Source: Bradyrhizobium commune (GTDB lineage: Bacteria > Pseudomonadota > Alphaproteobacteria > Rhizobiales > Xanthobacteraceae). From it: a DNA stretch of 64,000 nt. Below the pieces are notes generated by a model. That model saw only the letters and a list, made by a program, of their open reading frames with translations. It was not told the origin of the DNA and ran no database searches. The first letter of the stretch is position 1. Every line of letters starts with the position of its first letter. Both the position numbers and the translations under genes were made by a program. The stretch spans positions 1,674,001-1,738,000 of the forward strand of contig NZ_CP061379.1 in the NCBI RefSeq assembly GCF_015624505.1, given 5' to 3'. This document shows positions 47,236-57,143 of this stretch, piece after piece.

Positions 47236-48746
47236 CACGAATATTTCCGCCAGCTGCGGCCGTCGCGCCGGAGCAGCTCGTCGGCGCAGGCCGGGCCGTC
47301 GCTGCCGGCTTCATAGGTTTCGATGCCATTGGTGCCGGCGTTCTGCCAGGCATCGAGGAACGGCTGTACCGCTTCCCATCCGGCTTCGACGCCGTCGGCG
47401 CGCTGGAACAGGATGTTGTCGCCGATCATGCAGTCGTAGATCAGCGTCTCGTACCCGGTCGAGGGATCGGCGCGGAAATAGTCGCCGTATTTGAATTTCA
47501 TCTCGACGCCGTCGATGGTGATGCTCGGTCCCGGAATCTTGGCGTTGAACTGGAGCTCGATGGTCTCGGTCGGCGCAATGCCGATGGTCAGGAAGTTCTG
47601 CGAAAGGCGGTCGACGGTGGTGCCGTTGAACATCGACAGCGGCGCCTGCTTGAACTTGATCGCGACTTCGGTGCGCTTGTGCCCCAGCGCTTTGCCGGTG
47701 CGCAGATAAAAGGGAACGCCGGCCCAGCGCCAATTGTCGATCATCAATTTGAGCGCGACGAAAGTCTCGGTGGTGCTGCCGGGCTTGACCTCCTCGGTCT
47801 TGCGGTAGTCCGGCAGCTCATCATCGCCGATGCGGCCGGCGAGATATTGGGCGCGGACCGAGCTCTTCAGCGCTTCTTCTTCGCTCGGCCGCTGGATCGC
47901 GGTCAGAACCTCGGCCTTCTCCGAGCGCACGGAATGGGCGTCGAAACGCGCCGGCGGCTCCATCGCGACCAGCGACATCAGCTGGAACAGATGGTTCGGC
48001 ACCATGTCGCGCAGCGCACCCGTGGCATCGTAGAACCCACCGCGATGGCCGACGCCGAGCTTCTCCTCCACCGTGATCTGGACGTGGTCGATATGGTTGC
48101 GATTCCAGATCGGCTCGAACATGCCGTTCGCGAAGCGCAGCACCAGGATGTTCTGCACCGTCTCCTTGCCGAGATAGTGATCGATCCGGTAGATCTGGTG
48201 CTCCTCCATGATCTTCAATAGCTCGGCATTGAGCGCGCGCGCGGTCACGAGATCGGTGCCGAACGGCTTTTCGATCACGAGCCGGCGCCAGGCGCCGTTC
48301 TCTTTCATCATGCCGGTGCGGCCGAGCTCGCGCGCGGTCGGCGCGAACGCGGCTGGCGGCGTTGCCAGATAGAACAGCCGGTTGCCACCGGTGTCCTGCG
48401 CACATTCCAGCGAATCCAGATGCTCGCGCAGGCGGTCGAACGACGGCGGGTCTTTTGGATCGGCCTCGACGAAGGTCACGCATTCCAGCAGCTTCCGGGC
48501 GATGTCGTCATCGATGGGCCGCGTCGCGAATTGCTTCAGGCCCTTTAACAGGCTGTCGCGCAGCTCGTCATCGGACTGGCCCTTGCGGGCCACGCCGACG
48601 ACGCAGAACTTTTCCGGCAACAAGTGCTCGGCCGCCAGATTGTAGAGCGATGGCATCACCAGCCGATGGGTGAGGTCTCCGGTCACGCCAAAAATGACGA
48701 AGGCGCAATTTTCCGGCTTGCGCTTGGCTTGAAGGTCTTTTGTCAC
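47235..48746 (-). CDS. zwf: Glucose-6-phosphate dehydrogenase
   Basis: Zwf oxidises glucose-6-phosphate, committing carbon to the Entner-Doudoroff/pentose phosphate routes. The 503-aa product has the nucleotide motif VIFGVTGDLTHR, the substrate/catalytic RIDHYLGKETVQN and EKPFGTDL. Start is GTG 48746. It is followed by pgl with a one-base overlap; gnd ends 30 bp upstream. Confidence 0.96.
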   Translation of the reverse strand: MTKDLQAKRKPENCAFVIFGVTGDLTHRLVMPSLYNLAAEHLLPEKFCVVGVARKGQSDDELRDSLLKGLKQFATRPIDDDIARKLLECVTFVEADPKDPPSFDRLREHLDSLECAQDTGGNRLFYLATPPAAFAPTARELGRTGMMKENGAWRRLVIEKPFGTDLVTARALNAELLKIMEEHQIYRIDHYLGKETVQNILVLRFANGMFEPIWNRNHIDHVQITVEEKLGVGHRGGFYDATGALRDMVPNHLFQLMSLVAMEPPARFDAHSVRSEKAEVLTAIQRPSEEEALKSSVRAQYLAGRIGDDELPDYRKTEEVKPGSTTETFVALKLMIDNWRWAGVPFYLRTGKALGHKRTEVAIKFKQAPLSMFNGTTVDRLSQNFLTIGIAPTETIELQFNAKIPGPSITIDGVEMKFKYGDYFRADPSTGYETLIYDCMIGDNILFQRADGVEAGWEAVQPFLDAWQNAGTNGIETYEAGSDGPACADELLRRDGRSWRKYS

Positions 48747-48776
48747 GAACTGTACGCCTTCGCTTGCTTGTTGCTC

Positions 48777-49775
48777 TTACTTCGGCTTCGAAGCGTCCGG
48801 CTGCTTCGGCTCCTTGTGGCCGCCGAAACCCGCGCGCATCGCCGAGAGAATTTTTTCGGCGAAGGTGTGTTCCTTGCGGGAACGGAAACGTGTGTAGAGT
48901 GCCGCGGTCAGGACTTCCGCCGGCACGGCCTCGTCGATCGCTGCGTTCACGGTCCAGCGTCCCTCGCCGGAATCCTCGACGAAGCCGGAATATTCCGCGA
49001 GCTGCGGGCTGTCGGCGAGCGCGGTCGAGGTGAGATCGAGCAGCCAGGACGGGATCACGCTGCCGCGCCGCCAGACTTCGGCGATGTCGGCGAGATCGAA
49101 ATCGTAACGATGATCGGCGGGCAGCGCATCGAGGTTGGCGTTCTTGAGGATGTCGAACCCTTCGGCATAGGCCTGCATGAGGCCGTATTCGATGCCGTTG
49201 TGGATCATCTTGACGAAATGGCCGGCACCGACCGGGCCGGCGTGGATGTAGCCCTGCTCGATGCGGTGATCGCGCCCCTCACGTCCCTCGGTGCGCGGAA
49301 TGTCGCCGGCGCCGGGTGCGAGTGCGGCGAAGATCGGATCGAGCCGGTCGACCACGGCCTTCTCGCCGCCGATCATCATGCAATAGCCGCGGTCGAGCCC
49401 CCAGACGCCGCCTGACGTGCCGACGTCGACATAATGGATGCCGCGCGTCTTCAACGCCTTGCCGCGGCGGACGTCGTCCTGCCAGAAGGTGTTGCCGCCG
49501 TCGATGATGACGTCGCCGTCCTGCATCACGCCCGCGATCGTGTCGATCGTTTGCTCGGTGATGCGCCCCGCAGGCAGCATCACCCAGGCGTTGCGCGGCC
49601 GCTCGAGTCTCGCGATGAACTCCTCCAGCGTCGCCGAGCCCACCGCGCCGTCTGCGGCCAGGCCGGCGACGGCCTTGGCGTCCTTGTCGTAGACCACGGT
49701 CGAATGTCCGTGGCGCATCAGCCGGCGAACGATGTTGCCGCCCATCCGGCCGAGGCCGATCATGCCGAGTTGCAT
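48777..49775 (-). CDS. gnd: 6-phosphogluconate dehydrogenase, decarboxylating (short, NAD-type)
   Basis: Makes ribulose-5-phosphate and CO2. At 332 aa it is the short form. The Rossmann motif [20 protein letters not shown] followed by [10 protein letters not shown], with Asp after the strand, suggests NAD preference. Catalytic signatures are [21 protein letters not shown] and [22 protein letters not shown]. It lies between tal-pgi and zwf; 12 bp separate it from tal-pgi. Confidence 0.93.
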   Translation of the reverse strand: MQLGMIGLGRMGGNIVRRLMRHGHSTVVYDKDAKAVAGLAADGAVGSATLEEFIARLERPRNAWVMLPAGRITEQTIDTIAGVMQDGDVIIDGGNTFWQDDVRRGKALKTRGIHYVDVGTSGGVWGLDRGYCMMIGGEKAVVDRLDPIFAALAPGAGDIPRTEGREGRDHRIEQGYIHAGPVGAGHFVKMIHNGIEYGLMQAYAEGFDILKNANLDALPADHRYDFDLADIAEVWRRGSVIPSWLLDLTSTALADSPQLAEYSGFVEDSGEGRWTVNAAIDEAVPAEVLTAALYTRFRSRKEHTFAEKILSAMRAGFGGHKEPKQPDASKPK

Positions 49776-49787
49776 TGAGATAATCCC

Positions 49788-52637
49788 CTAGTTCAGTGCG
49801 TCGTTAAGCGCCGCATTGAGCGCCGCGAGACCCTTCTTGAGCGGACCCTTCAGGTGCACCCGAAGCGCGCGCCGGCCGCGCTCGGTGAGCACGTCGAAAT
49901 CGCCGCGGGCCTGCGCCGCCTTGATCACGCCGAAGCTCGCCTTCTGACCCGGCACGGCCAGGTCCTTGGCATCGTCAGCGGTGATCTGGAGGAACACGCC
50001 GCTGTCGGGCCCGCCCTTGTAGGCCTGCCCGGTGGAGTGCAGGAAGCGCGGGCCGAACTCGGCGGCAGTCGCCAGATGCCGCTTCTCGAGCACGGCCGTC
50101 CGCATCTCCTGAAGCGCCTCGATCGTGGCCTTGTCGCGCGCGATGTAGCCGAGCAGGGCGAAGTAGTCGCCATGGCGGGAGCGCGTGATATGCGCCTTCA
50201 GCCAGGAGGTGAGGTCGCCATTGGCCCCCATCGCGCGCAATGCGGCGGCGTTGGCGTCGTTGGTGTAGAGGTCGGCCTCAGCGGTGCTGACCACGGGCTG
50301 CTCCGGCGGCAACTCGCCGGTCTTCTCGTACGCTGCCGTCAGCTCGCGGGTCTTGATCTTGGCCGCTTCCACGTCCGGCTGGTCGAACGGGTTGATGCCG
50401 AGAATTGAGCCCGCCACCGCGGTCGCCATCTCGAAGCGGAAGAATTCCTGCCCGAGATGATCGATCGACTTCATCACGATGCGCACGGCGGGATGACCGG
50501 CCGCTTCGAGCGCGCTGAGCTTGGCGTCATGGTCGGCATCCGTTTCGCCTTCGGTGCGGATGTCGATGAAGAAGCGGTCGTTGCCGTAGACTGACGGATC
50601 GGCCAGCGGCTCGCCGGCGATCGGGATCAGACCCTTGCCCTCCTTGCCGGTCGATTCCGCGATGAGCTGCTCGGCCCAGGCGCCGAAATCGGCGATCTTC
50701 TTCGACGACAGGATCGTCACCTTGTCGCGGCCTTCAAGCCCGGCGAGGCCCATGGCGAGGCCGAGCTGCACGCCGGGGTTCTCAGCTGGCGGCACGTCCG
50801 GTCCGCACGAGCGGGCCATCGACAGCGCATGCTTGATCAGCGTCTTGACGTCGATGCCGGCGGTCGCCGCCGGCACCAGGCCGAATGGCGAGAGCACCGA
50901 ATAGCGCCCGCCGATCGACGGCTCGCCGTGGAAGATGCGGGCATAGTCGAGCTTCGTTGCTGCCTTCTCCAGCGACGAGCCGGGATCGGTCACCGCAATG
51001 AAGCGGAAGCCGGTCTTGGCCTTCGGCCCGATCGCCTGCGCGACGCGCTCGTGGAAATAGTCCTTCATCGCGTTCGGCTCGGTGGTGCCGCCGGACTTGC
51101 TCGACACGATGAACACGGTGTTGGCGATGTCGATCTTCGCCTCCATCGCCCGCACCTGCGCCGGATCGGTGGAATCCAGCACATGCAGCTTGGGGAAGCC
51201 CGCCTTCCTCGCAAAGGTCTCAGCCAGCACCTCGGGCCCTAAGCTCGATCCGCCCATGCCGAGCACGACGGCATCGGAGAATTTCTGGCCCTTCACGCGG
51301 CTGGCATAGTCCTCATAATCGGCGACGTCGGCTTTCGCTGCGCTGTCGAGCCAGCCAAGCCATTTGTTTTCATCCGTCCCGGTCCAGACCGATTTGTCGC
51401 GCTGCCACAGCCTGCGAATTTTTGCCGAGGCGCGCCATTCCTCGGTGCTCTTGGCGACTGCCTTGCCGAGTCCGTCACTGAGCGAGAGCTGCTGGCGGTC
51501 GATCGCAGGGCCGAGCACGGTTGCGCGCTTGTGCGCGACCGCGCCGTAGAGCTTGTCGGCGGCGTCGGCAAACTGCTTGACGCCGTCCTTGACGAGCTCT
51601 TCCGTGATCGCATCCAGCGAGATGCCGGAGCGCTCCAGCTCTTCGAGCACACGATAGGCGTCCTCGACATTCTCCTCCAGGCTGTCGCGCGGCTTGCCGT
51701 GGTCGCGGAACGCATCGAGCGTTGCCGGCGGCACGGTGTTGACGGTGTCGGGGCCGATCAGCTCCTCGACATAGAGGACGTCGCTGTAGTCCTTGTTCTT
51801 GGTGCCGGTCGAGGCCCACAGCATGCGCTGCGGCTTGGCGCCCCTGGCGGCGAGCTTCTCCCAGCGCGGCCCCGAGAACAGGCGCTTGTAATCCTGGTAG
51901 GCGACCTTGGCGTTGGCGATCGCGACCTTGCCCTTCAGTGCAGCAAGCCGCTCCTTCTCGGATGGGTCGTTGGCCCGCGCGATCTTCTCGTCGAGCTGCT
52001 TGTCGACCACGCTGTCGATACGGCTGACGAAGAAGCTCGCGACGCTTGCGACATGCGACGGATCGCCGCCGCCGGCGACATATTTCTCGAGGCCCGCGAG
52101 ATAGGCCTCGGCAACCCTGAGATAGACTGCCTTCGAGAACAGCAGCGTGATGTTGATGCTGATGCCGTCGCCGATCAGTGTCTCGATCGCCGGCAGGCCT
52201 TCCGGCGTCGCCGGCACCTTCACCATCAGGTTCTTGCGATTGACGTCCTTCCACAGCCGCCGCGCTTCGGCGATCGTGCCGGCGGTGTCCATCGCGAGGT
52301 AAGGCGAAACCTCGAGGCTGACATAGCCGTCATGGCCCTTGAGGCGATCGTAGACCGGGCGCAGCACGTCGGCGGCGCTCTGGATGTCCTCGACTGCGAC
52401 CGTCTCGAACAGATCGGCGACGGTCCGGTCGCCGCGCTTCAGCGCCTTGCCGATCGGGGCGTCGTATTCGTCGGAGCTGCCGATCGCCTTCTCGAAGATA
52501 GACGGATTGGACGTGACGCCTTTGACGCCATCGGTGTCGATCAGCCGCTTCAGGTCGCCCTTGGCGATGAAGCCGCGGGCCAGGAAGTCCAGCCAGACGG
52601 CTTGTCCGTGCTTTTCCAGTTCTTTGACGGGATTCAT
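49788..52637 (-). CDS. Bifunctional transaldolase / glucose-6-phosphate isomerase
   Basis: The 949-aa fusion joins transaldolase (residues about 1-370; GVTSNPSIFEKAI, Schiff-base Lys about 140 in LMVKVPATPEG, GISINITLLFS) with phosphoglucose isomerase (about 390-949; VVLGMGGSSLGPEVL, VSSKSGGTTEPNAM, GGRYSVLSPFGLVPAA, INPFDQPDVEAAK). Such tal-pgi fusions are known in several bacteria. It lets sedoheptulose/erythrose products return to glucose-6-phosphate next to zwf. It heads the minus-strand sugar-phosphate run. Confidence 0.95.
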   Translation of the reverse strand: MNPVKELEKHGQAVWLDFLARGFIAKGDLKRLIDTDGVKGVTSNPSIFEKAIGSSDEYDAPIGKALKRGDRTVADLFETVAVEDIQSAADVLRPVYDRLKGHDGYVSLEVSPYLAMDTAGTIAEARRLWKDVNRKNLMVKVPATPEGLPAIETLIGDGISINITLLFSKAVYLRVAEAYLAGLEKYVAGGGDPSHVASVASFFVSRIDSVVDKQLDEKIARANDPSEKERLAALKGKVAIANAKVAYQDYKRLFSGPRWEKLAARGAKPQRMLWASTGTKNKDYSDVLYVEELIGPDTVNTVPPATLDAFRDHGKPRDSLEENVEDAYRVLEELERSGISLDAITEELVKDGVKQFADAADKLYGAVAHKRATVLGPAIDRQQLSLSDGLGKAVAKSTEEWRASAKIRRLWQRDKSVWTGTDENKWLGWLDSAAKADVADYEDYASRVKGQKFSDAVVLGMGGSSLGPEVLAETFARKAGFPKLHVLDSTDPAQVRAMEAKIDIANTVFIVSSKSGGTTEPNAMKDYFHERVAQAIGPKAKTGFRFIAVTDPGSSLEKAATKLDYARIFHGEPSIGGRYSVLSPFGLVPAATAGIDVKTLIKHALSMARSCGPDVPPAENPGVQLGLAMGLAGLEGRDKVTILSSKKIADFGAWAEQLIAESTGKEGKGLIPIAGEPLADPSVYGNDRFFIDIRTEGETDADHDAKLSALEAAGHPAVRIVMKSIDHLGQEFFRFEMATAVAGSILGINPFDQPDVEAAKIKTRELTAAYEKTGELPPEQPVVSTAEADLYTNDANAAALRAMGANGDLTSWLKAHITRSRHGDYFALLGYIARDKATIEALQEMRTAVLEKRHLATAAEFGPRFLHSTGQAYKGGPDSGVFLQITADDAKDLAVPGQKASFGVIKAAQARGDFDVLTERGRRALRVHLKGPLKKGLAALNAALNDALN

Positions 52638-52952
52638 GATGATTATTTATCTCCAAGCCTGCGGGCGAGGGGTTTCCGCGCCGGTCCTGACGCGCTATCG
52701 TCTAGCTTACATGCTCCCGGGAGGGAACCAATCAAGGGTATTCGCGTCATACTCTCAGTGTAACTCCGTCGCGATCATGACGATCCAGGCGGCAGCGTTG
52801 GTTTTGCGTAATAAAGTGCCGTCGGCCGGGATCGTTCGGTCGAGGTCTCCTGCGTAAAGCCTAACTGTCGCGTGACGGAGTGGTCGTCGGCGGATTTCGA
52901 TCCGGCTGACGGATCGTTGGCTCGGTCGCGAATGGCCATGCTGGGGGAAAGC
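52638..52952. other. Intergenic region, no gene recognised
   Basis: 315 bp between tal-pgi and the divergent two-TM gene. I see no gene of credible composition. GGAAC at 52724-52728 followed 16 bases on by CGTC (52745-52748) is a weak EcfG-like match, 205 bp from the plus-strand start. No clear minus-strand promoter for tal-pgi was found. Confidence 0.4.
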
Positions 52953-53603
52953 ATGCACATACAGCGTCATGGCGTCGCGCTCGCCGTCGCCGACAGCCCC
53001 CAAGCGGTCGCGCCGGCGGTCTGCGTCGACGCATCCCACGATCTCGAAATCGGGCAATGCGTGACGCGCCAGCGGCTGCTGGTCGCCGCGGGCTTCGCGA
53101 TGACGCTGCTGAGCGCTGGCCTTGCCTTCGATTGGTGGGATAGCGTCGCCTACGACACGGCGTTGGGCTATGCCGGCGTCGCGGTGTTCGGTCCCATCAC
53201 CTGCTGGCTGATCTGGATGCTGCCGGCCGAGCGGGGTCCGGTGGTGGTCGTCACCGCCTACGGCGTCCGCGATCTCCGCATCGGCAACGACTTTCTGCTG
53301 TGGGACTCGATTGCGGAGGTCTCGGCTGACGAATGCCGCGGGCACAGGATGATCGTGCTGACGCCGACGCCGGCCATGCAGCGGCAGCTGTGCACGAGTG
53401 GTGCCCAGATGCGCTGCGCGCAGGACGATCGGCAGAGCGGTCGAATCGTTATCCGTTCGGAGGGGTTGGCGACCGATTTTGACACACTGCTGCGTGCTTG
53501 CCGCGATTGTCATGCTGCGAGCAATCAACGCACCGCATTGCAGCAGGAAGATGAACGCGGCGCGCAAGACGGTGCTCAAGGCTTCGCCGTACAAGCGTCA
53601 TAA
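52953..53603 (+). CDS. Two-TM conserved hypothetical protein, copy 1
   Basis: A 216-aa protein starting at ATG 52953, five to six bases after GGGGGA. Two membrane helices (RLLVAAGFAMTLLSAGLAF; GYAGVAVFGPITCWLIWML) are followed by a beta-rich cytosolic domain with VVVVTAYGVRDLRIG and FLLWDSIAEVSADE. The same plan and motif occur at 61591-62175 (VGIRDTRLAGETIAWSAVRK), so these are paralogs. The fold resembles small two-TM proteins with a PH-like domain, an inference from the layout only. Function unknown. Confidence 0.65.
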   Translation: MHIQRHGVALAVADSPQAVAPAVCVDASHDLEIGQCVTRQRLLVAAGFAMTLLSAGLAFDWWDSVAYDTALGYAGVAVFGPITCWLIWMLPAERGPVVVVTAYGVRDLRIGNDFLLWDSIAEVSADECRGHRMIVLTPTPAMQRQLCTSGAQMRCAQDDRQSGRIVIRSEGLATDFDTLLRACRDCHAASNQRTALQQEDERGAQDGAQGFAVQAS

Positions 53604-53726
53604 GTTCGCCGCTCGCGGGTCAGTATGGTGCGGTGCCGGATGGAGCGATCCCCGGTAATGCCCGGATGTTGCGACCGAGTGACATTTTCTGGAAATGAGC
53701 CAATATAGATATAGATTCGCACAAAT

Positions 53727-53744
53727 AACAGGCATGTGCCTGTT
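53727..53744. promoter_or_regulatory. Inverted repeat upstream of prkA
   Basis: AACAGGCA-TG-TGCCTGTT, eight-base arms with a two-base centre, in the 299-bp region between the two-TM gene and prkA. It could be an operator or the end of the upstream transcript. Nothing else but the EcfG promoter is seen in this stretch. Confidence 0.4.
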
Positions 53745-53842
53745 CGTAACTCAAAGAGTGCCTACGTTGTGCGTTGCGTCGAGTCTGCACCCGGGTGTCC
53801 AATGATCGTCATGTGCTCACGCTGATTCGAGACTGGCGCTGA

Positions 53843-53868
53843 GGAACGGTCCAGTAACTGCTTTCGTT
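53843..53868 (+). promoter_or_regulatory. Sigma-EcfG-type promoter of prkA operon
   Basis: GGAAC (53843-53847), 17 bases, CGTT (53865-53868): an exact general-stress consensus, 34 bp before the prkA ATG. Confidence 0.7.
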
Positions 53869-53902
53869 TCAGCTTGTAGCGGAACTCACGCGGAGAGGGA
53901 TC

Positions 53903-55846
53903 ATGTACAACGATTCTTTATTCAACGCTTTCGCTCGGTCGTTCGAGGCGAGAAGCCAGCACGACATGTCGATGGCGGAATATCTGGAATCGTGTCGAAG
54001 CGATCCCATGAAATACGCGAATGCGGCCGAGCGGTTGCTAGCGGCGATCGGCGAGCCCCAGACGATTGACACGGCCAAGGACCCACGCCTTGGCCGTATT
54101 TTTTTGAATCGCACGATCAGGACTTATCCAGCCTTCGCCGGCTTCTACGGCATGGAAGAAACCATCGAGCGCATCGTCGGTTTCTTCAGACACGCCGCGC
54201 AAGGCCTCGAAGAGCGCAAGCAGATCCTCTATCTGCTCGGACCGGTCGGCGGCGGCAAATCCTCGCTCGCCGAGCGGCTGAAGTCGCTGATGGAAGTGCA
54301 GCCGATCTACGTGCTCAAAGCCGGCGATGAACTCTCGCCCGTGTTCGAAAGCCCGCTCAGCCTGTTTGATCCCGATCATCTCGGGCCGATGCTGGAAGAG
54401 AAATATGGCATTCCGCGCCGGCGCCTCACCGGCCTGATGAGCCCGTGGTGCTACAAGCGGCTTGAGGCCTTCGGCGGCGACATCTCCCAATTCCGCGTCG
54501 CCAAGATCCAGCCGTCGCGGCTGCGCCAGATCGCAGTCTCCAAGACCGAGCCGGGTGACGAGAACAACCAGGATATCTCCTCGCTGGTCGGCAAGGTCGA
54601 TATCCGCAAGCTCGAGACCTACGCGCAGAACGATCCCGACGCCTACAGCTATTCCGGCGGCCTCAACCGCGCCAACCAGGGCATCCTTGAATTTGTCGAG
54701 ATGTTCAAGGCGCCGATCAAGATGCTGCACCCGCTGCTGACCGCAACGCAGGAGGGCAATTACATCGGCACCGAGAATATCGGCGCCATCCCGTTCACCG
54801 GCGTCATCCTCGCGCACTCCAACGAGGCGGAGTGGGCGAGCTTCAAGGCCAACAAGAACAACGAGGCCTTCATCGACCGCATCTGCGTGATCAAGGTGCC
54901 TTACTGCCTGCGGATCACCGAAGAGCAGAAGATCTACGAGAAGCTGATCCAGGGCTCCGAGCTCGCGGCCGCGCCGTGCGCGCCCTCGACGCTGGAGACG
55001 CTGGCGCGGTTCTCGGTGATGTCGCGCCTGCGCAAGCACGAGAACTCCACGGTGTTCGCCAAGATGCGGGTTTACGACGGTGAGAGCCTGAAGGAATCCG
55101 ATCCGAAGGCGCGCAGCGTCCAGGAATATCGCGATGCCGCCGGCGTCGACGAGGGCATGGACGGCGTCTCCACCCGCTTCGCCTTCAAGATCATGGCTGC
55201 GACCTTCAACCACGATCCGCAGGAGATCGCCGCCGACGCCGTGCACCTGATGTACGCGCTGGAGCAGTCGATCCGCCGCGAGCAGCTGCCCGAGGAAGTC
55301 GAGAAACGCTATCTCGAATTCATCAAGGCGGATCTGGCGCCGCGCTACGCCGAGTTCATCGGCAACGAGATCCAGAAGGCCTATCTCGAATCCTACTCGG
55401 ATTACGGCCAGAACCTGTTCGACCGCTACGTCGATTATGCCGACGCCTGGATCGAAGATCAGGACTTCAAGGATCCCGACACCGGCCAGCTGCTCGATCG
55501 CGAGCTTTTGAACCAGGAGCTGACGAAAATCGAGAAGCCGGCCGGCATCGCCAACCCGAAGGACTTCCGCAACGAGGTGGTCAAATTCTCGTTACGGTCC
55601 AGGGCCCAGAACGGCGGCAAGAATCCGACCTGGACCTCCTACGAGAAGATTCGCGATGTGATCGAAAAGCGGATATTCTCTCAGGTCGAGGACCTGCTTC
55701 CGGTCATCTCGTTCGGGTCCAAGAAGGACGGCGAGACGGAGAAGAAGCACGGCGAGTTCGTCGCACGCATGGTGGAGCGCGGCTACACCGAGCGTCAGGT
55801 TCGCCGACTGGTCGAATGGTACATGCGCGTGAAGCAAGCCGGTTGA
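53903..55846 (+). CDS. prkA: PrkA-family serine protein kinase
   Basis: PrkA/YeaG combines an AAA-type domain with a kinase-like region; in E. coli it acts in stress and starvation together with YeaH. The 647-aa product opens MYNDSLFNAFARSFEARSQH with MSMAEYLESCRSDPMKYANAAERLL. It has Walker A LGPVGGGKSSLAERLK near residue 115 and the family segments KYGIPRRRLTGLMSPWC, RANQGILEFVEMFKAPIKML and TFNHDPQEIAADAVHLMYAL. GAGAGGGATC before ATG 53903 serves as SD. yeaH follows after 13 bp. Confidence 0.95.
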   Translation: MYNDSLFNAFARSFEARSQHDMSMAEYLESCRSDPMKYANAAERLLAAIGEPQTIDTAKDPRLGRIFLNRTIRTYPAFAGFYGMEETIERIVGFFRHAAQGLEERKQILYLLGPVGGGKSSLAERLKSLMEVQPIYVLKAGDELSPVFESPLSLFDPDHLGPMLEEKYGIPRRRLTGLMSPWCYKRLEAFGGDISQFRVAKIQPSRLRQIAVSKTEPGDENNQDISSLVGKVDIRKLETYAQNDPDAYSYSGGLNRANQGILEFVEMFKAPIKMLHPLLTATQEGNYIGTENIGAIPFTGVILAHSNEAEWASFKANKNNEAFIDRICVIKVPYCLRITEEQKIYEKLIQGSELAAAPCAPSTLETLARFSVMSRLRKHENSTVFAKMRVYDGESLKESDPKARSVQEYRDAAGVDEGMDGVSTRFAFKIMAATFNHDPQEIAADAVHLMYALEQSIRREQLPEEVEKRYLEFIKADLAPRYAEFIGNEIQKAYLESYSDYGQNLFDRYVDYADAWIEDQDFKDPDTGQLLDRELLNQELTKIEKPAGIANPKDFRNEVVKFSLRSRAQNGGKNPTWTSYEKIRDVIEKRIFSQVEDLLPVISFGSKKDGETEKKHGEFVARMVERGYTERQVRRLVEWYMRVKQAG

Positions 55847-55859
55847 GGCGGATGAGAAA

Positions 55860-57143
55860 GTGGCCATTCATATTATTGACAGGCGCCTGAATCCGGGCGG
55901 CAAGAGTCTTGAGAACCGGCAGCGGTTCTTGCGTCGGGCCAAATCCCTGGTGCAGGGCGCCGTCAAGAAGACCTCGCAGGAACGCGACATCAAGGACGTC
56001 CTGGAGGGTGGTGAGGTTACGATCCCGCTCGACGGCATGCACGAGCCGCGGTTCCGCCGTGAAGGCGGGACGCGCGACATGGTATTGCCCGGCAACAAGA
56101 AGTTCATCGAGGGCGACTATCTCCAGCGCTCCGGCCAGGGCAGCGCCAAGGATTCCGGTCCCGGTGAAGGCGACAGCGAGGATGCCTTCCGCTTCGTGCT
56201 GAGCCGCGACGAATTCGTCGATCTCTTCCTCGACGATCTCGAGCTGCCCGATCTCGCCAAGCGCAAGATCGCGCAGACCGAAAGCGAAGGCATCCAGCGC
56301 GCCGGCTACACCACGTCGGGCTCGCCCGCCAACATCTCGGTCAGCCGCACGGTCCGGCTCGCGCTTGCGCGCCGCATTGCGCTCAAGCGTCCCCGCAAGG
56401 AGGAGCTCGAAGAGCTGGAAGCCGCGATCGCCGCGTCCACCGACGAGGACGAGCGCGCCGAGCTTCTCGCCCAGCTCGCAACGCTGAAGGCGAAGTCGAA
56501 ACGGATTCCCTTCATCGATCCGCTCGACATCCGCTATCGCCGTTTCGAGATGGTGCCGAAGCCGGTGGCGCAGGCGGTGATGTTCTGCCTGATGGACGTC
56601 TCCGGCTCGATGTCCGAGCACATGAAGGACCTGGCCAAACGCTTCTACATGCTGCTCTACGTATTCCTGAAGCGGCGTTACAAGCATGTCGAGATCGTCT
56701 TCATCCGCCACACCGACCGCGCCGAGGAGGTCGACGAGCAGACCTTCTTCTACGGTCCGGCCTCCGGTGGCACGCTGGTCTCGAGCGCGCTTCAGGCGAT
56801 GCACGAAATCGTGCGCGAGCGCTTCAACCCGTCGGACTGGAACATCTATGCCGCGCAAGCCTCCGACGGCGACAATTCCTATTCCGACGGCGAGCTCACC
56901 GGCATGCTGCTGACCGAGAAGATCCTCCCGGTTTGCCAGTTCTTCGCCTATCTCGAGGTCGGGGAGTCCGGCGGCAGCGCCTTCGATCTCTCCGATTCCT
57001 CACTCTGGACCCTCTATGAGCGTCTGCGCAACAGCGGCGCACCGCTCTCGATGCGCAAGGTCAGCGAGCGCAGCGAGATTTTTCCGGTGTTCCACGATCT
57101 GTTCCAGCGCCGCGAAGCCACGCAGGAGAAAGCTGCTCCATGA
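55860..57143 (+). CDS. yeaH: YeaH/YhbH family protein (DUF444)
   Basis: Partner of PrkA in the conserved PrkA-YeaH-SpoVR stress module. The 427-aa product starts at GTG 55860 (VAIHIIDRRLNPGGKSLENR). It has the helical Arg/Lys/Glu-rich N-terminal half and a von Willebrand-like C-terminal half with MFCLMDVSGSMSEHM (MIDAS DxSxS) and SGGTLVSSALQAMHEIV. Function at molecular level is not known. The spoVR start overlaps its TGA (ATGA). Confidence 0.93.
   Translation: MAIHIIDRRLNPGGKSLENRQRFLRRAKSLVQGAVKKTSQERDIKDVLEGGEVTIPLDGMHEPRFRREGGTRDMVLPGNKKFIEGDYLQRSGQGSAKDSGPGEGDSEDAFRFVLSRDEFVDLFLDDLELPDLAKRKIAQTESEGIQRAGYTTSGSPANISVSRTVRLALARRIALKRPRKEELEELEAAIAASTDEDERAELLAQLATLKAKSKRIPFIDPLDIRYRRFEMVPKPVAQAVMFCLMDVSGSMSEHMKDLAKRFYMLLYVFLKRRYKHVEIVFIRHTDRAEEVDEQTFFYGPASGGTLVSSALQAMHEIVRERFNPSDWNIYAAQASDGDNSYSDGELTGMLLTEKILPVCQFFAYLEVGESGGSAFDLSDSSLWTLYERLRNSGAPLSMRKVSERSEIFPVFHDLFQRREATQEKAAP

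Noticed and set aside
52724..52748. GGAAC-N16-CGTC as a third perfect EcfG promoter
   Set aside because: The -10 lacks the final T, and the nearest plus-strand start is 205 bp away. Mentioned only as a weak match.
52755..53594. 279-aa minus-strand frame in the two-TM gene region
   Set aside because: Antisense to a protein with membrane helices and a paralog; no motif of its own.
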